Below are positions 9,324 to 18,483 of a stretch of DNA of 64,000 nt, in pieces. Made by a program: the position numbers and the translations under genes. Source of the DNA: Kangiella aquimarina DSM 16071 (GTDB lineage Bacteria > Pseudomonadota > Gammaproteobacteria > Enterobacterales > Kangiellaceae); the NCBI RefSeq assembly GCF_000374105.1, contig NZ_KB893651.1, positions 573,471 to 637,470 of the forward strand, given 5' to 3'. Below the pieces are notes generated by a model. It worked only from the letters and a program-made list of their open reading frames with translations. It was not told where the DNA came from and ran no database searches. How positions within the stretch are numbered: position 1 is the first letter of the stretch; every line of letters starts with the position of its first letter.

Positions 9324-10262
9324 ATGATGGATATTGTTTTAGCTAATCCTCGTGGCTTTTGTGCCGGTGTTGACCGTGCCATTGAGATCGTTAATCGCGC
9401 CATTGAAATTTTTGGTGCGCCGATTTATGTCAAACATGAAGTAGTGCACAACAAGTTTGTGGTTGACGGCCTGCGCGAAAAAGGTGCCATCTTTATAGAA
9501 GACCTCAATGAGGTTCCTGAACATTCAACACTTATCTTTAGCGCACACGGTGTATCCCAACAGGTACGTCATGAAGCTAAAGAGCGCCACCTGAAGGTAT
9601 TTGATGCTACCTGTCCTTTGGTTACAAAGGTTCATATGGAAGTATCAAGGCACAGTCGCCGTAACGAAGAGTGTGTGCTGATTGGACATAAAGGTCATCC
9701 AGAAGTAGAAGGAACTATGGGCCAGTATGACAATTCTGAAGCTGGCATCTATTTGGTAGAGGATGAACAGGACGTGGCTGAGTTACAGGTTCGGAATCCA
9801 GATTCACTCTTTTATGTTACTCAAACCACTTTATCGGTCGACGACACTCAGCGACTGGTCAATGCATTAAAAGACAAGTTCCCCAATATTCAGGGCCCCA
9901 AAAAAGATGATATCTGCTATGCCACCCAGAATCGTCAGGATGCAGTCAAGCAGCTGGCAGCAGTGTGTGATTTGATACTTGTGGTGGGTGCGCAGAACAG
10001 CTCTAACTCCAGTCGCTTACAGGAACTTGCAGAAAATCAGGGCTGCCGTTCTTATTTAATTAACAATGCTACTGAGATTGATGCTAGTTGGCTTGAGGGC
10101 GTCAATAAAGTTGGTGTTACTGCCGGTGCCTCTGCACCAGAAATTCTTGTGCAGGATGTTATCAAATATCTCGAATCTCAGGGTGGTTCAACTGCACTTG
10201 AATCCGATGGAGTAGAAGAAAATATCGTGTTCGTACTTCCAGCGGAATTACGAGCTGAATAA
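9324..10262 (+). CDS. ispH: 4-hydroxy-3-methylbut-2-enyl diphosphate reductase
   Basis: A 312-residue iron-sulfur enzyme for the last step of the MEP isoprenoid pathway, making IPP and DMAPP. The three cluster cysteines are visible in G-F-C-A-G-V (residue 13), D-A-T-C-P-L-V (about 97) and D-D-I-C-Y-A-T-Q (about 198). The histidine and glutamate motifs H-E-V-V-H-N and V-G-H-x-G-H-P-E-V are also present. Two consecutive ATG codons (9324, 9327) could start it. It follows fkpB directly without a gap and ends the murJ-ispH block; the pilus cassettes begin about 160 bases later. Confidence 0.97.
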   Translation: MMDIVLANPRGFCAGVDRAIEIVNRAIEIFGAPIYVKHEVVHNKFVVDGLREKGAIFIEDLNEVPEHSTLIFSAHGVSQQVRHEAKERHLKVFDATCPLVTKVHMEVSRHSRRNEECVLIGHKGHPEVEGTMGQYDNSEAGIYLVEDEQDVAELQVRNPDSLFYVTQTTLSVDDTQRLVNALKDKFPNIQGPKKDDICYATQNRQDAVKQLAAVCDLILVVGAQNSSNSSRLQELAENQGCRSYLINNATEIDASWLEGVNKVGVTAGASAPEILVQDVIKYLESQGGSTALESDGVEENIVFVLPAELRAE

Positions 10263-10311
10263 TCATCTAGACTCATTATAACTACCTGATTCTTATCATT
10301 TTCCTTTTCTA

Positions 10312-10338
10312 AGCCGATAAAATAACCGTTTATCGGCT
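10312..10338. repeat. Inverted repeat after ispH, possible terminator
   Basis: A perfect 10-bp stem (AGCCGATAAA 10312-10321 with TTTATCGGCT 10329-10338) and 7-base loop lie between ispH and the pilV cassette. There is no T-run on either side, so it is a poor intrinsic terminator; it may be an RNA 3'-end structure or a protein site. Confidence 0.4.
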
Positions 10339-10425
10339 AAATCTTACCGTTTGTCTATTAGTTCGTGATCTTGAAAGTTTGTTTTCGTATAACATACTGG
10401 TGAAAAACTTATTTTGGACCAGATA

Positions 10426-11091
10426 ATGTTAAAGCAAAAATTCAAAACATCCGGACACCCCAAAGTGAAGCTCATACCCTCGAAACAGCAGGGCTTCAGT
10501 TTAATGGAAGTCTTGATTGCGATGATAATCATTGCAATTGGTTTGTTGGGCTTCCTTTCTTTACAACTCGCGTCTATCAATTCAAATCAGGATGGACTTG
10601 CACGTACACAAGCAACTCTTATTGCTCAGGAGCTAGGCTCAGCTTTGAGAGCAAATAGAGATTATATCTTCAGTTCTGGTGGTAATTCCGAGTACTTGGT
10701 ACAGGCTAATTACGAAAACTGCGATGTTAAGCCTGCATGTTCTGGCGCGGGAGGTCTTTGTCTTCCATCAGAGCAAGCTAGAGTTGATGCGTGGCAAGCT
10801 TGTCAGACGATTAAAGGTTTCACAACAGACGTTGATAATGATGATGCCTTGCTAAATGGTCAGGTCAGAGTTGGGTGTACTGATAGAGATGCTTCGGATG
10901 CAGATGTTTGCTCACCAGGTTCTACCCTACACATATATACATTTTGGGCAAATAATGTCCGGCGAGAAGATGTTGGCTCCGTTGGAATACCAGAGAACCA
11001 ACGCTGTAATGTTTTTGCTGCATCAATAGGCTTAGATTATGCAACTATTGGTGACCCTGTCGATTGCTTAGTAATTGACATTATGCCGTAA
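10426..11091 (+). CDS. pilV: Type IV pilus minor pilin PilV (first cassette)
   Basis: A 221-residue type IV prepilin. The prepilin peptidase site is Q-Q-G|F-S-L-M-E-V-L-I-A-M, with Glu at mature position 5, followed by a hydrophobic helix I-I-I-A-I-G-L-L-G-F-L-S-L-Q that matches PilV. The 27-residue leader is long for the family. Several cysteines in the globular part (C-D-V-K-P-A-C, G-L-C-L, V-G-C, V-C-S) are typical of minor pilins. Start ATG 10426 is preferred over an upstream TTG. It is the first gene of a tightly spaced cassette, followed 16 bases later by pilW. Confidence 0.85.
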   Translation: MLKQKFKTSGHPKVKLIPSKQQGFSLMEVLIAMIIIAIGLLGFLSLQLASINSNQDGLARTQATLIAQELGSALRANRDYIFSSGGNSEYLVQANYENCDVKPACSGAGGLCLPSEQARVDAWQACQTIKGFTTDVDNDDALLNGQVRVGCTDRDASDADVCSPGSTLHIYTFWANNVRREDVGSVGIPENQRCNVFAASIGLDYATIGDPVDCLVIDIMP

Positions 11092-11107
11092 CAAAGTGAT
11101 AAATGAG

Positions 11108-11836
11108 ATGAAAAGTATTAATAAATCAAATGGTTTTACGCTGATTGAATACATGGTTGCTATTACTATTGGCTTAATTTTGTTAGCCGGAGTAGGCACT
11201 TTCTTTTTAGGTATGCAAAAGTCTTCACAAGCTCAAAATGGTATTTCTGAATTACAGGAAAATGGACGTTTTGCACTTTATTTCCTAACCAATGAAATTC
11301 AAATGGCTGGTTGGAAAGAGCCTGACTTTATTATAGGAGCCTCTACCCCAAACTACATAGATTTAACTGGAACCTCAGATGGAGGTGCTGCCAATGTATC
11401 TGACTCACTTCAAATTCGGTATGAGTCTGATGTTGACTGTTTAGGTAATGCAGCGGCCGGCGGAGTTGCTACTAATCGATTTTTTGTTGAGGATGGGCAG
11501 TTGAAATGTGGAGCAGGGGGCGCTTCTCAACCAATAATAAATGGTGTTGAGGTTGCTCATTTTCTATACGGCGTAGACACTGATAGAGACAACACCCCTG
11601 AGAAATATGTTACTGCTTCTCAGTTGGCAGCAAATCCTGTTGAAGCTCGTCAAGTAGCATCGGTTAAAGTAATTTTGTTATTGGCAAGTGATACGAATGT
11701 AGCTGATACCAATACAGCTAGAACCTTCACTATTTTAGGAGAGGGTGAGTTCACCGCCAATAATGACCGGAAATTAAGGCGAATATTTTCATCGACAATA
11801 TTTTTACCTAATAGACCTAAATACTTAGGTTCATAG
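11108..11836 (+). CDS. pilW: Type IV pilus minor pilin PilW (first cassette)
   Basis: A 242-residue prepilin. The leader M-K-S-I-N-K-S-N-G is cleaved before F-T-L-I-E-Y-M-V-A-I-T-I-G-L, and the early sequence E-N-G-R-F-A-L-Y-F-L is the common PilW signature (N-G-R-F-A). An in-frame start at 11075 would lie inside pilV and make the leader 20 residues; ATG 11108 gives the normal short leader. PilW is a priming-complex pilin at the pilus tip together with PilV, PilX, FimU and PilY1. The next gene starts after 9 bases with AGGAG. Confidence 0.85.
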   Translation: MKSINKSNGFTLIEYMVAITIGLILLAGVGTFFLGMQKSSQAQNGISELQENGRFALYFLTNEIQMAGWKEPDFIIGASTPNYIDLTGTSDGGAANVSDSLQIRYESDVDCLGNAAAGGVATNRFFVEDGQLKCGAGGASQPIINGVEVAHFLYGVDTDRDNTPEKYVTASQLAANPVEARQVASVKVILLLASDTNVADTNTARTFTILGEGEFTANNDRKLRRIFSSTIFLPNRPKYLGS

Positions 11837-11845
11837 GAGAGTTTT

Positions 11846-12409
11846 ATGATGCAAAAACAAAATGGCGCAACTTTAGTAGTGGTTTTAATTTTTCTAATTA
11901 TTCTAACCATTCTAGGCGTTGCAAGTATGTCTGGTTCAATCATTCAGCAAAAGTCATCCACAAATGTTTATTTAGAAAATGAGGCTTTTCACGTTGCAGA
12001 AAGTGCAGTTGCTGCGCTAATTAATGCTGATAAATTAGATAAGCGTGAGCTCTATGGCTCAAACTTTGATGATGAGTTAATGTCAGTTGATCCAGTAACT
12101 GGTGCAGTTACACCAATTACCCCATTTTTCTGTGTTAGCGCAAATGGCGAGGTAACAGAAGTAGCGGACAAAGCTAGTTGTAACGATGGTTTCGAAGGTA
12201 TCGGTGGTTTGAATGCGGTTGCACAAATTGAGTTCCTTGATTGCAAATCTTGTCCAGGTAATGAGTTTGGCGGATTAATTAATTGTAATGCATGGAAAAT
12301 TACTGGTTTTAGCACTGTAGCCGGTACAACAACTAATCAGGTAAATAGCTGGGTTGTTAAAACCTCGGGCTGTGATGCGTCTACAGGTGGCGCTATACCA
12401 ATTCTATAA
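11846..12409 (+). CDS. pilX: Type IV pilus minor pilin PilX (first cassette)
   Basis: A 187-residue prepilin with leader M-M-Q-K-Q-N-G and mature start A-T-L-V-V-V-L-I-F-L-I-I-L-T-I-L-G-V-A. Position 5 is Val rather than Glu, as in other PilX proteins, which cap the tip rather than pack into the shaft. The segment E-N-E-A-F-H-V-A-E-S-A-V-A is characteristic of PilX_N-type sequences. Cysteines occur in F-F-C-V-S, A-S-C-N-D, and the pair D-C-K-S-C. AGGAG lies ahead of ATG 11846. It is followed closely by pilY1. Confidence 0.85.
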   Translation: MMQKQNGATLVVVLIFLIILTILGVASMSGSIIQQKSSTNVYLENEAFHVAESAVAALINADKLDKRELYGSNFDDELMSVDPVTGAVTPITPFFCVSANGEVTEVADKASCNDGFEGIGGLNAVAQIEFLDCKSCPGNEFGGLINCNAWKITGFSTVAGTTTNQVNSWVVKTSGCDASTGGAIPIL

Positions 12410-12423
12410 TTGAGGTAATGGTA

Positions 12424-15400
12424 ATGTTTAAGAAAATTCTATATTCCACTTTAGTTGCTAGCTACATTGCATTACCGCTTTTGACTAGTACTACTAAAGC
12501 CGATGATACCGAAGTCTATTTTAATGATGCCGGTCTTCTTGAAATTTCGAAACCAAAGGTGTTGATCCTCTTAGAATGGTCAGCGAATACCAATGGTTCC
12601 GAGAGATTAGCTAACTTACGTAGTGCATTTAAATCAATTGCTCAAGACCAAGACTTTGTTGACAATGTGGACATAGGTGTTCAGATTTTCTACTCATCTG
12701 GTAATGCAGCCTCGGCCAAAACAACTCGCCCAGTCATGGGGCTAAATGACGTTGACAGCGATGGGCACACATTTGCAGGTTGGGCAGAAAATGAACTGCA
12801 AACAAGTTCTCTCACAGGTGGTCCTGCGTTGACAAAAGGCATGGTTGAAGCTGCTCGTTATTTTCAGGGAATGGAAATTGTTTATGGAGCAACATTTCAA
12901 AAGCCAAATGAAAAAGGCTTTGAGATGGACCCATTGGTGCAAACTGATAACCTGAAAAGCGGTATTTACGATAACTTATCTGCAGATTTCAATTGCGGCG
13001 GTAATGCGATTATTGTGATTTCTGGTGGTCAGCCAGGTAATAACAAGGATAACTCAGAGCAAATAACCGAAGTTACAAATGGTACTTGTGGTGATAATTG
13101 TGATGCACCGGCAGCTGTTGCGAAGTATTTAAAGTCTCAAAAAGTAGACACTTATGCAGTATTTAGTGGTAGTCAAGCAGGTTTGTATGCAAATCTTAAA
13201 GCCATTACAGATGCAAGTGAGACAGAAGATCCCTTCAGATGGGATGGTTTATCTGATACTTCGTTAGCCGACTACATCAAAGACAAGCTTGAAAAGGTTC
13301 TACGTCAAGGTTCCAGTTTCGTTCAAGCTGGTGTAACCGTGAGTCAACAGAACCGACTAGAACTAGATAACAGTTTATATTTCTCTCAATTTCAGCCTGA
13401 TAACAGGCAGCGTTGGCCGGGAAATATTAAAAAATATAAGATTGTTGATTCTGTATTGATGGATAGCACTCCTATTGAGGCAGTTAATGAAAAAGATCTA
13501 TTCAAAAATGGTGATCCGATTGATGATAATGGTGAAATCGCAAAAAGTTATTGGTCACCATACCCTGATGGAAATAATGTAAGATTAGGTGGTGCAGCAG
13601 AAGCCTTAACCAGTCATCTTATTCTCAAGGATGATGTTACTCTATTTGACGGAAGTGTAATCAAACCTTTCGGTGCATATACAAGAAAGGTACTAACCAA
13701 TCTTGGACTCTCAAGAGATCAAGCTCTCAAAGATATTACAGAATACTCCGCAGCTGATTTAGGTATCGATTCCTCAAGGCTTCAAGAGTATTATGATCAG
13801 GCGCGAGGTCTGTTCCTCTCTATCATAGAAGATTGGGATACTACAGATCCTGAGAATCCTGTTCTATTAGGAACCTATGATGTTGCTACACTTGGTGGTA
13901 TGGGTGACCCCCTGCACAGTGTTCCAAAAATTGTTAAATATGCGATACCGTCAGGTGAAGAAGAGATTGTCCGCGAGATTGCCTTCTTTGGTACTAACAT
14001 GGGTTATTTACATGCAATTGATATTGCGACAGGTGAAGAAGTCTGGTCCTACATTCCCGATGAATTCGTGAAAGATCTAGATAAATTTTATGAAGATGTC
14101 GTTATTGATAAACCTGAAGACCACAAGTACGGTCTCGATGGACAGGTGCTATTAGTTCATGCTGATGCTGACCGTGATGCTCGAGTAGATGGTAATAGTC
14201 CAGACGAGAAGGCTTATCTTGTTGTTGGAATGCGTCGAGGTGGTAAAAGTTATCATGTTCTTGATATTTCAGATCTAAACACCCCAAAATATCTTTATAA
14301 AATAGATAACAATTCTGCTAGAGCAGAAAAGATGGGACAAACTTGGTCAGAGCCAAAGTTCGGTAACATCAAATATAATGGTCAGCAAAAAACTGTTCTG
14401 ATGTTTGGTGGTGGTTATGACAGTGTCAGAGATGACACCGTTAAATATGAATTCGTAGATATGTATGACCCATTTGGAAACCCAATTAAGGATTTATTAA
14501 CAGGTGAGATCAAACAAGAGAAAAAGATTGCTGGTATTGCTTATAGTGAAAAGCCAACCCTGACTCAGGGAAACAATATCTTCCTGATTGATATTAGAGA
14601 CGGAACAGTCTTATGGGATGCTAAAACGGATGCTGGATTAGAAATGACAGATAGCGTTGTGGGTGATTTAACTCCTTTCGGATTCAATTCTGAAGGCTTG
14701 ATCGATCATATTTATGCATCTGACACTGGTGGAAGAATCTATAGAGTGGATATTGACAACGAAAGTGCCGTCGAAAATACCGACCAAATCTTTGCCAAAG
14801 GCTATGTTATTGCTGATTTGAATGATGATGCAACAGTAGCTGGTAATAGACGTTTCTATTATGGACCAACTGCGGCAACAATCGAACGGCCAGGTGGACA
14901 ATCATTTGTAGCAATCGCTATTGGTTCAGGCTATCGTGCTCATCCACTGGACGAAACTGTTGATGACTTCTTCTACATGATAAAGGACAGAACGGTATTT
15001 GATTCTTCAGCTCCAACAAAGTTAACCCATGGTAATTTAAAAGATATTACCAGTTATGTGTCACAAGAGCAGGCTGCGCTTTCAGGAGTTGACTTTGATG
15101 CTATTGACGGTTGGAAGCTTGAGTTAACTGAGGTTGGCGAGAAGGTGTTGGCCGAGGCTAGGATCATTAATAACAAAATCGTTTTTACTAGCTATGTTCC
15201 TGTTGCTACAAAAATAGACCGTTGTACAGTGGTTACAGGTGCTGGTAAGTTGTATGGTGTTAATGTGATTGATGGTACATCATTCTTTAGCAATGATACT
15301 CGTTCAATAAGTGACATCTATCCAGGACTACCTCCAGCATATCAATTACTATATCTTGGTGATGATGGCTTCGTTGGGCTTGTTGGTAACAACGTAATCA

Positions 15401-15498
15401 ATGATGACGATAGTGGAATTGGTGGTACATTCCAAGATTTATTAACAAGTGGTCTAGGTGAGGTAGAGCGGATGAATTGGCAAAAAGTGGAACCATGA
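12424..15498 (+). CDS. pilY1: PilY1-type pilus tip adhesin with degenerate MIDAS (first cassette)
   Basis: A 1024-residue exported protein: signal peptide to about residue 26, then D-D-T-E-V-Y-F, a von Willebrand A-like region (about 40-290), and a C-terminal beta-propeller (about 480-1000) of the Neisseria_PilC type. The propeller motif V-V-G-M-R-R-G-G-K-S-Y-H is present, with an acidic loop D-A-D-R-D-A-R-V-D like the PilY1 calcium site. The vWA metal site is lost: the D-x-S-x-S position reads E-W-S-A-N (about 51-55), and T-D-G reads S-G-G (V-I-S-G-G-Q-P-G). ATG 12424 is favoured, with TGAGGT 7-12 bases upstream. It overlaps the next gene by four bases. Confidence 0.88.
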   Translation: MFKKILYSTLVASYIALPLLTSTTKADDTEVYFNDAGLLEISKPKVLILLEWSANTNGSERLANLRSAFKSIAQDQDFVDNVDIGVQIFYSSGNAASAKTTRPVMGLNDVDSDGHTFAGWAENELQTSSLTGGPALTKGMVEAARYFQGMEIVYGATFQKPNEKGFEMDPLVQTDNLKSGIYDNLSADFNCGGNAIIVISGGQPGNNKDNSEQITEVTNGTCGDNCDAPAAVAKYLKSQKVDTYAVFSGSQAGLYANLKAITDASETEDPFRWDGLSDTSLADYIKDKLEKVLRQGSSFVQAGVTVSQQNRLELDNSLYFSQFQPDNRQRWPGNIKKYKIVDSVLMDSTPIEAVNEKDLFKNGDPIDDNGEIAKSYWSPYPDGNNVRLGGAAEALTSHLILKDDVTLFDGSVIKPFGAYTRKVLTNLGLSRDQALKDITEYSAADLGIDSSRLQEYYDQARGLFLSIIEDWDTTDPENPVLLGTYDVATLGGMGDPLHSVPKIVKYAIPSGEEEIVREIAFFGTNMGYLHAIDIATGEEVWSYIPDEFVKDLDKFYEDVVIDKPEDHKYGLDGQVLLVHADADRDARVDGNSPDEKAYLVVGMRRGGKSYHVLDISDLNTPKYLYKIDNNSARAEKMGQTWSEPKFGNIKYNGQQKTVLMFGGGYDSVRDDTVKYEFVDMYDPFGNPIKDLLTGEIKQEKKIAGIAYSEKPTLTQGNNIFLIDIRDGTVLWDAKTDAGLEMTDSVVGDLTPFGFNSEGLIDHIYASDTGGRIYRVDIDNESAVENTDQIFAKGYVIADLNDDATVAGNRRFYYGPTAATIERPGGQSFVAIAIGSGYRAHPLDETVDDFFYMIKDRTVFDSSAPTKLTHGNLKDITSYVSQEQAALSGVDFDAIDGWKLELTEVGEKVLAEARIINNKIVFTSYVPVATKIDRCTVVTGAGKLYGVNVIDGTSFFSNDTRSISDIYPGLPPAYQLLYLGDDGFVGLVGNNVINDDDSGIGGTFQDLLTSGLGEVERMNWQKVEP

Positions 15499-15947
15499 TG
15501 AAAAAATTTACAAATGCTTTTACTCTAATAGAGCTTATTACCACAATAGCCGTACTTGCAATTCTTTTAGCGATTGCAGTACCTGGCATGCAAAATATGG
15601 TTTTAGAGAATAGGTTGGTGGCTTTTGCAAACGACTTTTCCAATTCGGTATCTTTGGCGAGGAGTGAAGCCCTAACAAGGCGTCAATCAGTTTCTATAAA
15701 ACCTGTTGATAATGCTTGGTCTAATGGCTGGGAGGTTATTATTGACGATACTAGCGAGGTCATTGGCTCATCTGAATCATACTCTCAGCTTACATTGAAT
15801 AATCCTTCTGACTTACAAATAACTTCGAGAGGTATATTGAAGGGATTGGCTTGGGATGGCATTCAGGCATGTGATAAGCGAAGTAAATGTAGGGTTCTCG
15901 ACCTTAGTGGTGCGGGTGTGGTTTCGATCAGTAAGAAAGGTTATTGA
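15495..15947 (+). CDS. fimT: FimT/GspH-type minor pilin (first cassette)
   Basis: A 150-residue prepilin with mature start [24 protein letters not shown]. The body shows the GspH/FimT pattern [11 protein letters not shown] followed by [10 protein letters not shown]. Two cysteines (Q-A-C-D-K-R-S-K-C) are close to the end. The residue before the cleavage point is Ala (T-N-A|F), not the usual Gly. ATG 15495 overlaps the pilY1 stop; ATG 15498 is an alternative. It is followed by a pilE-like gene. Confidence 0.85.
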   Translation: MMKKFTNAFTLIELITTIAVLAILLAIAVPGMQNMVLENRLVAFANDFSNSVSLARSEALTRRQSVSIKPVDNAWSNGWEVIIDDTSEVIGSSESYSQLTLNNPSDLQITSRGILKGLAWDGIQACDKRSKCRVLDLSGAGVVSISKKGY

Positions 15948-15949
15948 TA

Positions 15950-16357
15950 ATGATTAAATTTACAAAAAAGACCAACGGTTTTACTTTGATGGAGCTTATG
16001 ATTGTGGTGGCTATTATTGGTATTATTGCCGCTATCGCAATCCCTTCTTATTCTGAGTATGTTAAAAGAGCGAAAAGATCAGATGCCATGCAAGCATTAA
16101 TGGGGGCATCTGAAGCAATGGAGCGCTATAAAGCTGCGAACTTTTCTTACAATGGAGCTGTTTTGGCAGACCTTTTTAACGTGAATGTACCTAACTCTGG
16201 AGGTTCAGTATACTACACCTTATCTTTAGAAAACTTATCAGCTACAACATACAGGATTCGAGCTTCTGATACTGGCTCAATGGAAGGTGATGGGGATCTG
16301 ACCATAAACCAGGCAGGTGTTAAAACCTATAATGGTGCTGCTAGTTGGCCAGACTAA
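15950..16357 (+). CDS. pilE: PilE-like type IV pilin (first cassette)
   Basis: A 135-residue prepilin, leader [10 protein letters not shown] and mature [24 protein letters not shown], the most canonical pilin helix of the cluster. The body ([18 protein letters not shown]) matches PilE minor pilins encoded next to pilY1. It has no cysteine pair at the C-terminus, unlike many major pilins. ATG 15950 is used; the gene is 2 bases after fimT. A strong terminator follows, ending the first cassette. Confidence 0.88.
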   Translation: MIKFTKKTNGFTLMELMIVVAIIGIIAAIAIPSYSEYVKRAKRSDAMQALMGASEAMERYKAANFSYNGAVLADLFNVNVPNSGGSVYYTLSLENLSATTYRIRASDTGSMEGDGDLTINQAGVKTYNGAASWPD

Positions 16358-16397
16358 GTAAATTTAGTTATTCAAAAAGGCTCCGAATAATGTATCC

Positions 16398-16425
16398 AAC
16401 CCGTTCTGTGAACGGGTTGTTTTTT
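16398..16425 (+). terminator. Rho-independent terminator of the first pilus cassette
   Basis: A 9-bp stem AACCCGTTC (16398-16406) with GAACGGGTT (16410-16418), loop TGT, followed by GTTTTTT. It lies 40 bases after the pilE stop. Confidence 0.9.
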
Positions 16426-16528
16426 ATACAAAACCCTACAATTTAAATACACATATCAAATAGTACACATTTCTTAAATCTCTAGAATACATCCGGCAAT
16501 TGGTGGAACCTTAACAGATTGAGGGGCT

Positions 16529-17092
16529 ATGAGCTGGGGTAGTGAAGTTAGAGGTGGGATGCAACGTGTTTCCATTTATCAAGGACACTTTCAGAAACAA
16601 GCTGGATTTGGTCTTGTTGAATCATTCATTAGTATTGTCTTATTAGCGGGCTTTTTATTAAGTGCCTGCCATCTTTTCCTTAATTTATTTTCCTCCAAAT
16701 TACTAGACCAGACAGCTTCAAGGTTTATTGACTCTTTCCATAAAGCTCGTCAGGTCGCAATTGAAACAAATATCAGTATAAAAGTTAAAGCGATTGGAAA
16801 GAGCTGGGGTGATGGGTGGCAAGTTATTCCATTGAATACAGAGACTGGTGTTCAAGAGTTTAGCCAAGCCATACATGTACAGAACCAACTTGAAGATCCG
16901 GTCACATTTATCGGCAATCAAGAACTATCAATCATTTTTAAACCAAATGGTATGACATCAAATTTAAACCCTTTAGGGGAGCACGGAATTACATTTTGCA
17001 ATGCTAATGGCAAGGGCAGACAGTTAACGATGTTGGCTTCAGGTCGAGTACAGGTGACTGATATTAAACAAGGGTGTGGGGTTTCATCATGA
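16529..17092 (+). CDS. FimT/FimU-like minor pilin (second cassette)
   Basis: A 187-residue prepilin of GspH/FimT type. Cleavage is predicted at Q-A-G|F-G-L-V-E-S-F-I-S-I-V-L-L-A-G-F, with Glu at +5. The body contains F-H-K-A-R-Q-V-A-I-E-T-N, W-G-D-G-W-Q-V-I-P and ends with C-N-A-N-G-K-G-R and Q-G-C-G, parallel to FimT. ATG 16529 with GAGGGG four bases upstream is preferred over ATG 16559; this makes a long leader of about 26 residues. It opens the second cassette, and its stop overlaps pilV. It differs enough from the 15495 gene that the two are paralogues rather than a recent copy. Confidence 0.8.
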   Translation: MSWGSEVRGGMQRVSIYQGHFQKQAGFGLVESFISIVLLAGFLLSACHLFLNLFSSKLLDQTASRFIDSFHKARQVAIETNISIKVKAIGKSWGDGWQVIPLNTETGVQEFSQAIHVQNQLEDPVTFIGNQELSIIFKPNGMTSNLNPLGEHGITFCNANGKGRQLTMLASGRVQVTDIKQGCGVSS

Positions 17093-17682
17093 TTAAACAG
17101 GCAGGAATAGCCTTAATGGAAGTGCTGATCACTATACTTGTGGTAAGTATCGGATTATTGGGGTATGCAGCTTTGCAAATGGGCGCATTAAATAGCTCGT
17201 TGGATTCTTTCTCTCGATCACAGGCAAGCATCATTCTAGAGGATGCTGCGGCTCGAATGCGAAATAACGCTGAGTACATGAGAAGTGATGCGGGCTCAGC
17301 GAATGCTTACACTGGGGATGTAAACCCAAAGGCAGTTTTTCACTGGTGTGATATTGAAAGTGGCATTATACCTGAAGCTTCCTGTGATTCAGATTCAAGT
17401 TGCTCTATGGATGATTTGGCCAAGCAGGATATTTTTGAGGTATGTTCCAGTTTGGTTGATACCAAAATCCCTACGGGAATAATCGGTGCTAGTTGTTTTG
17501 ATCGAGAGCTTGATTCTGACAACTGTAGTTATGGTTCGCGCATATCATTGTTTTTGGCATGGAAGGGCCGTGAGCGAGAGGATATAAGTGGAAAAGAGAA
17601 ATATAGCCAAAACACTCGTTGCCAGACTGAACTCAATTTAGACAGTGACTATGCTTGTGTTCAATTGGAGATTGTCCCATGA
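17089..17682 (+). CDS. pilV: Type IV pilus minor pilin PilV (second cassette)
   Basis: A 197-residue prepilin: leader M-I-K-Q-A-G, mature I-A-L-M-E-V-L-I-T-I-L-V-V-S-I-G-L-L-G-Y-A-A-L-Q-M. Glu is at +5 and the L-L-G-x-x-x-L-Q segment matches PilV. It has Ile rather than Phe at mature position 1. Cysteine pairs H-W-C-D, A-S-C-D-S, S-S-C-S, E-V-C-S, A-S-C-F and N-C-S mirror those of the first PilV. ATG 17089 overlaps the preceding stop (ATGA), and its own end overlaps pilW in the same way, so translation is probably coupled. Confidence 0.85.
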   Translation: MIKQAGIALMEVLITILVVSIGLLGYAALQMGALNSSLDSFSRSQASIILEDAAARMRNNAEYMRSDAGSANAYTGDVNPKAVFHWCDIESGIIPEASCDSDSSCSMDDLAKQDIFEVCSSLVDTKIPTGIIGASCFDRELDSDNCSYGSRISLFLAWKGREREDISGKEKYSQNTRCQTELNLDSDYACVQLEIVP

Positions 17683-18479
17683 GTAACTTATCAAGCAAAC
17701 GGATATCCAAATTTAATACATCTATGGGAAAGAAGTTAATGAAGCCTTTAAGTCGTTATAACACTAAGGCCTTTACTTTAGTTGAAATGATGGTTGCGAT
17801 GTTGATTGGCCTAATTATCATCGCTGGAATTATGATGTTATTTGTGTCTAGCAAACAAACTTACCGTCTTAACACTGCAATGAGTCACGTTCATGACAAC
17901 GGACGGTTTGCCATGAACTACCTTGTAAGTGATTTACGTAAAGCAGGTTGGGTTGATAGTGATATCGTAACTGCTGATGGTCATAGCTTAGCTGCACCAT
18001 TTGATGGACTAAAAAACAATGTTGCCGTAACCGGAGGTAAAGCTTCTGACGGTTTAACAGTGCGCTATTATGGTGAAGAGAATTGCATAGGCGACATGCC
18101 AGCCGATGGAATTGTACAAAATCAATATCAACTCGTATCGACAGCCGATAGCTTGCCTGAGCTGAAATGTAACGGTGCCAGCTTAATTAAGAACGTAGAA
18201 AGTTTCCAGATTAGATATGGCGTACTGACTGCTAATGGATTGCAATATGTCACCTCAGATTCTGTAAGTGATATCTCACTTTTACAAACCTTGCAGATAG
18301 CATTTTCTGTCGCATCGGACGAGAAAAATGTCATAGACAAAAATGTAAGCTTGAATGGCGTTTTAGATGAAGGTCCATACGTATTCAATGATGGACGCTA
18401 TCGTAAGGTTTTCACAAGCACCATTGTGTTAAACAACAATGGGCATCAACCACCAGATTCATTATTGGTTTCGGAGTAG
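17679..18479 (+). CDS. pilW: Type IV pilus minor pilin PilW (second cassette)
   Basis: A 266-residue prepilin when read from the ATG at 17679 that overlaps the pilV stop. The mature start is F-T-L-V-E-M-M-V-A-M-L-I-G-L-I-I-I-A-G, followed by D-N-G-R-F-A-M-N-Y-L, the PilW signature. The residue before the cleavage site is Ala (T-K-A|F). From 17679 the leader is 33 residues; starts at ATG 17724 or 17739 (leader 18 or 13, the latter behind GGGAAAGAAG) are possible. The middle section G-L-T-V-R-Y-Y-G-E-E-N-C-I-G aligns with L-Q-I-R-Y-E-S-D-V-D-C-L-G of the first PilW. Confidence 0.83.
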   Translation: MSNLSSKRISKFNTSMGKKLMKPLSRYNTKAFTLVEMMVAMLIGLIIIAGIMMLFVSSKQTYRLNTAMSHVHDNGRFAMNYLVSDLRKAGWVDSDIVTADGHSLAAPFDGLKNNVAVTGGKASDGLTVRYYGEENCIGDMPADGIVQNQYQLVSTADSLPELKCNGASLIKNVESFQIRYGVLTANGLQYVTSDSVSDISLLQTLQIAFSVASDEKNVIDKNVSLNGVLDEGPYVFNDGRYRKVFTSTIVLNNNGHQPPDSLLVSE

Positions 18480-18483
18480 TTCT

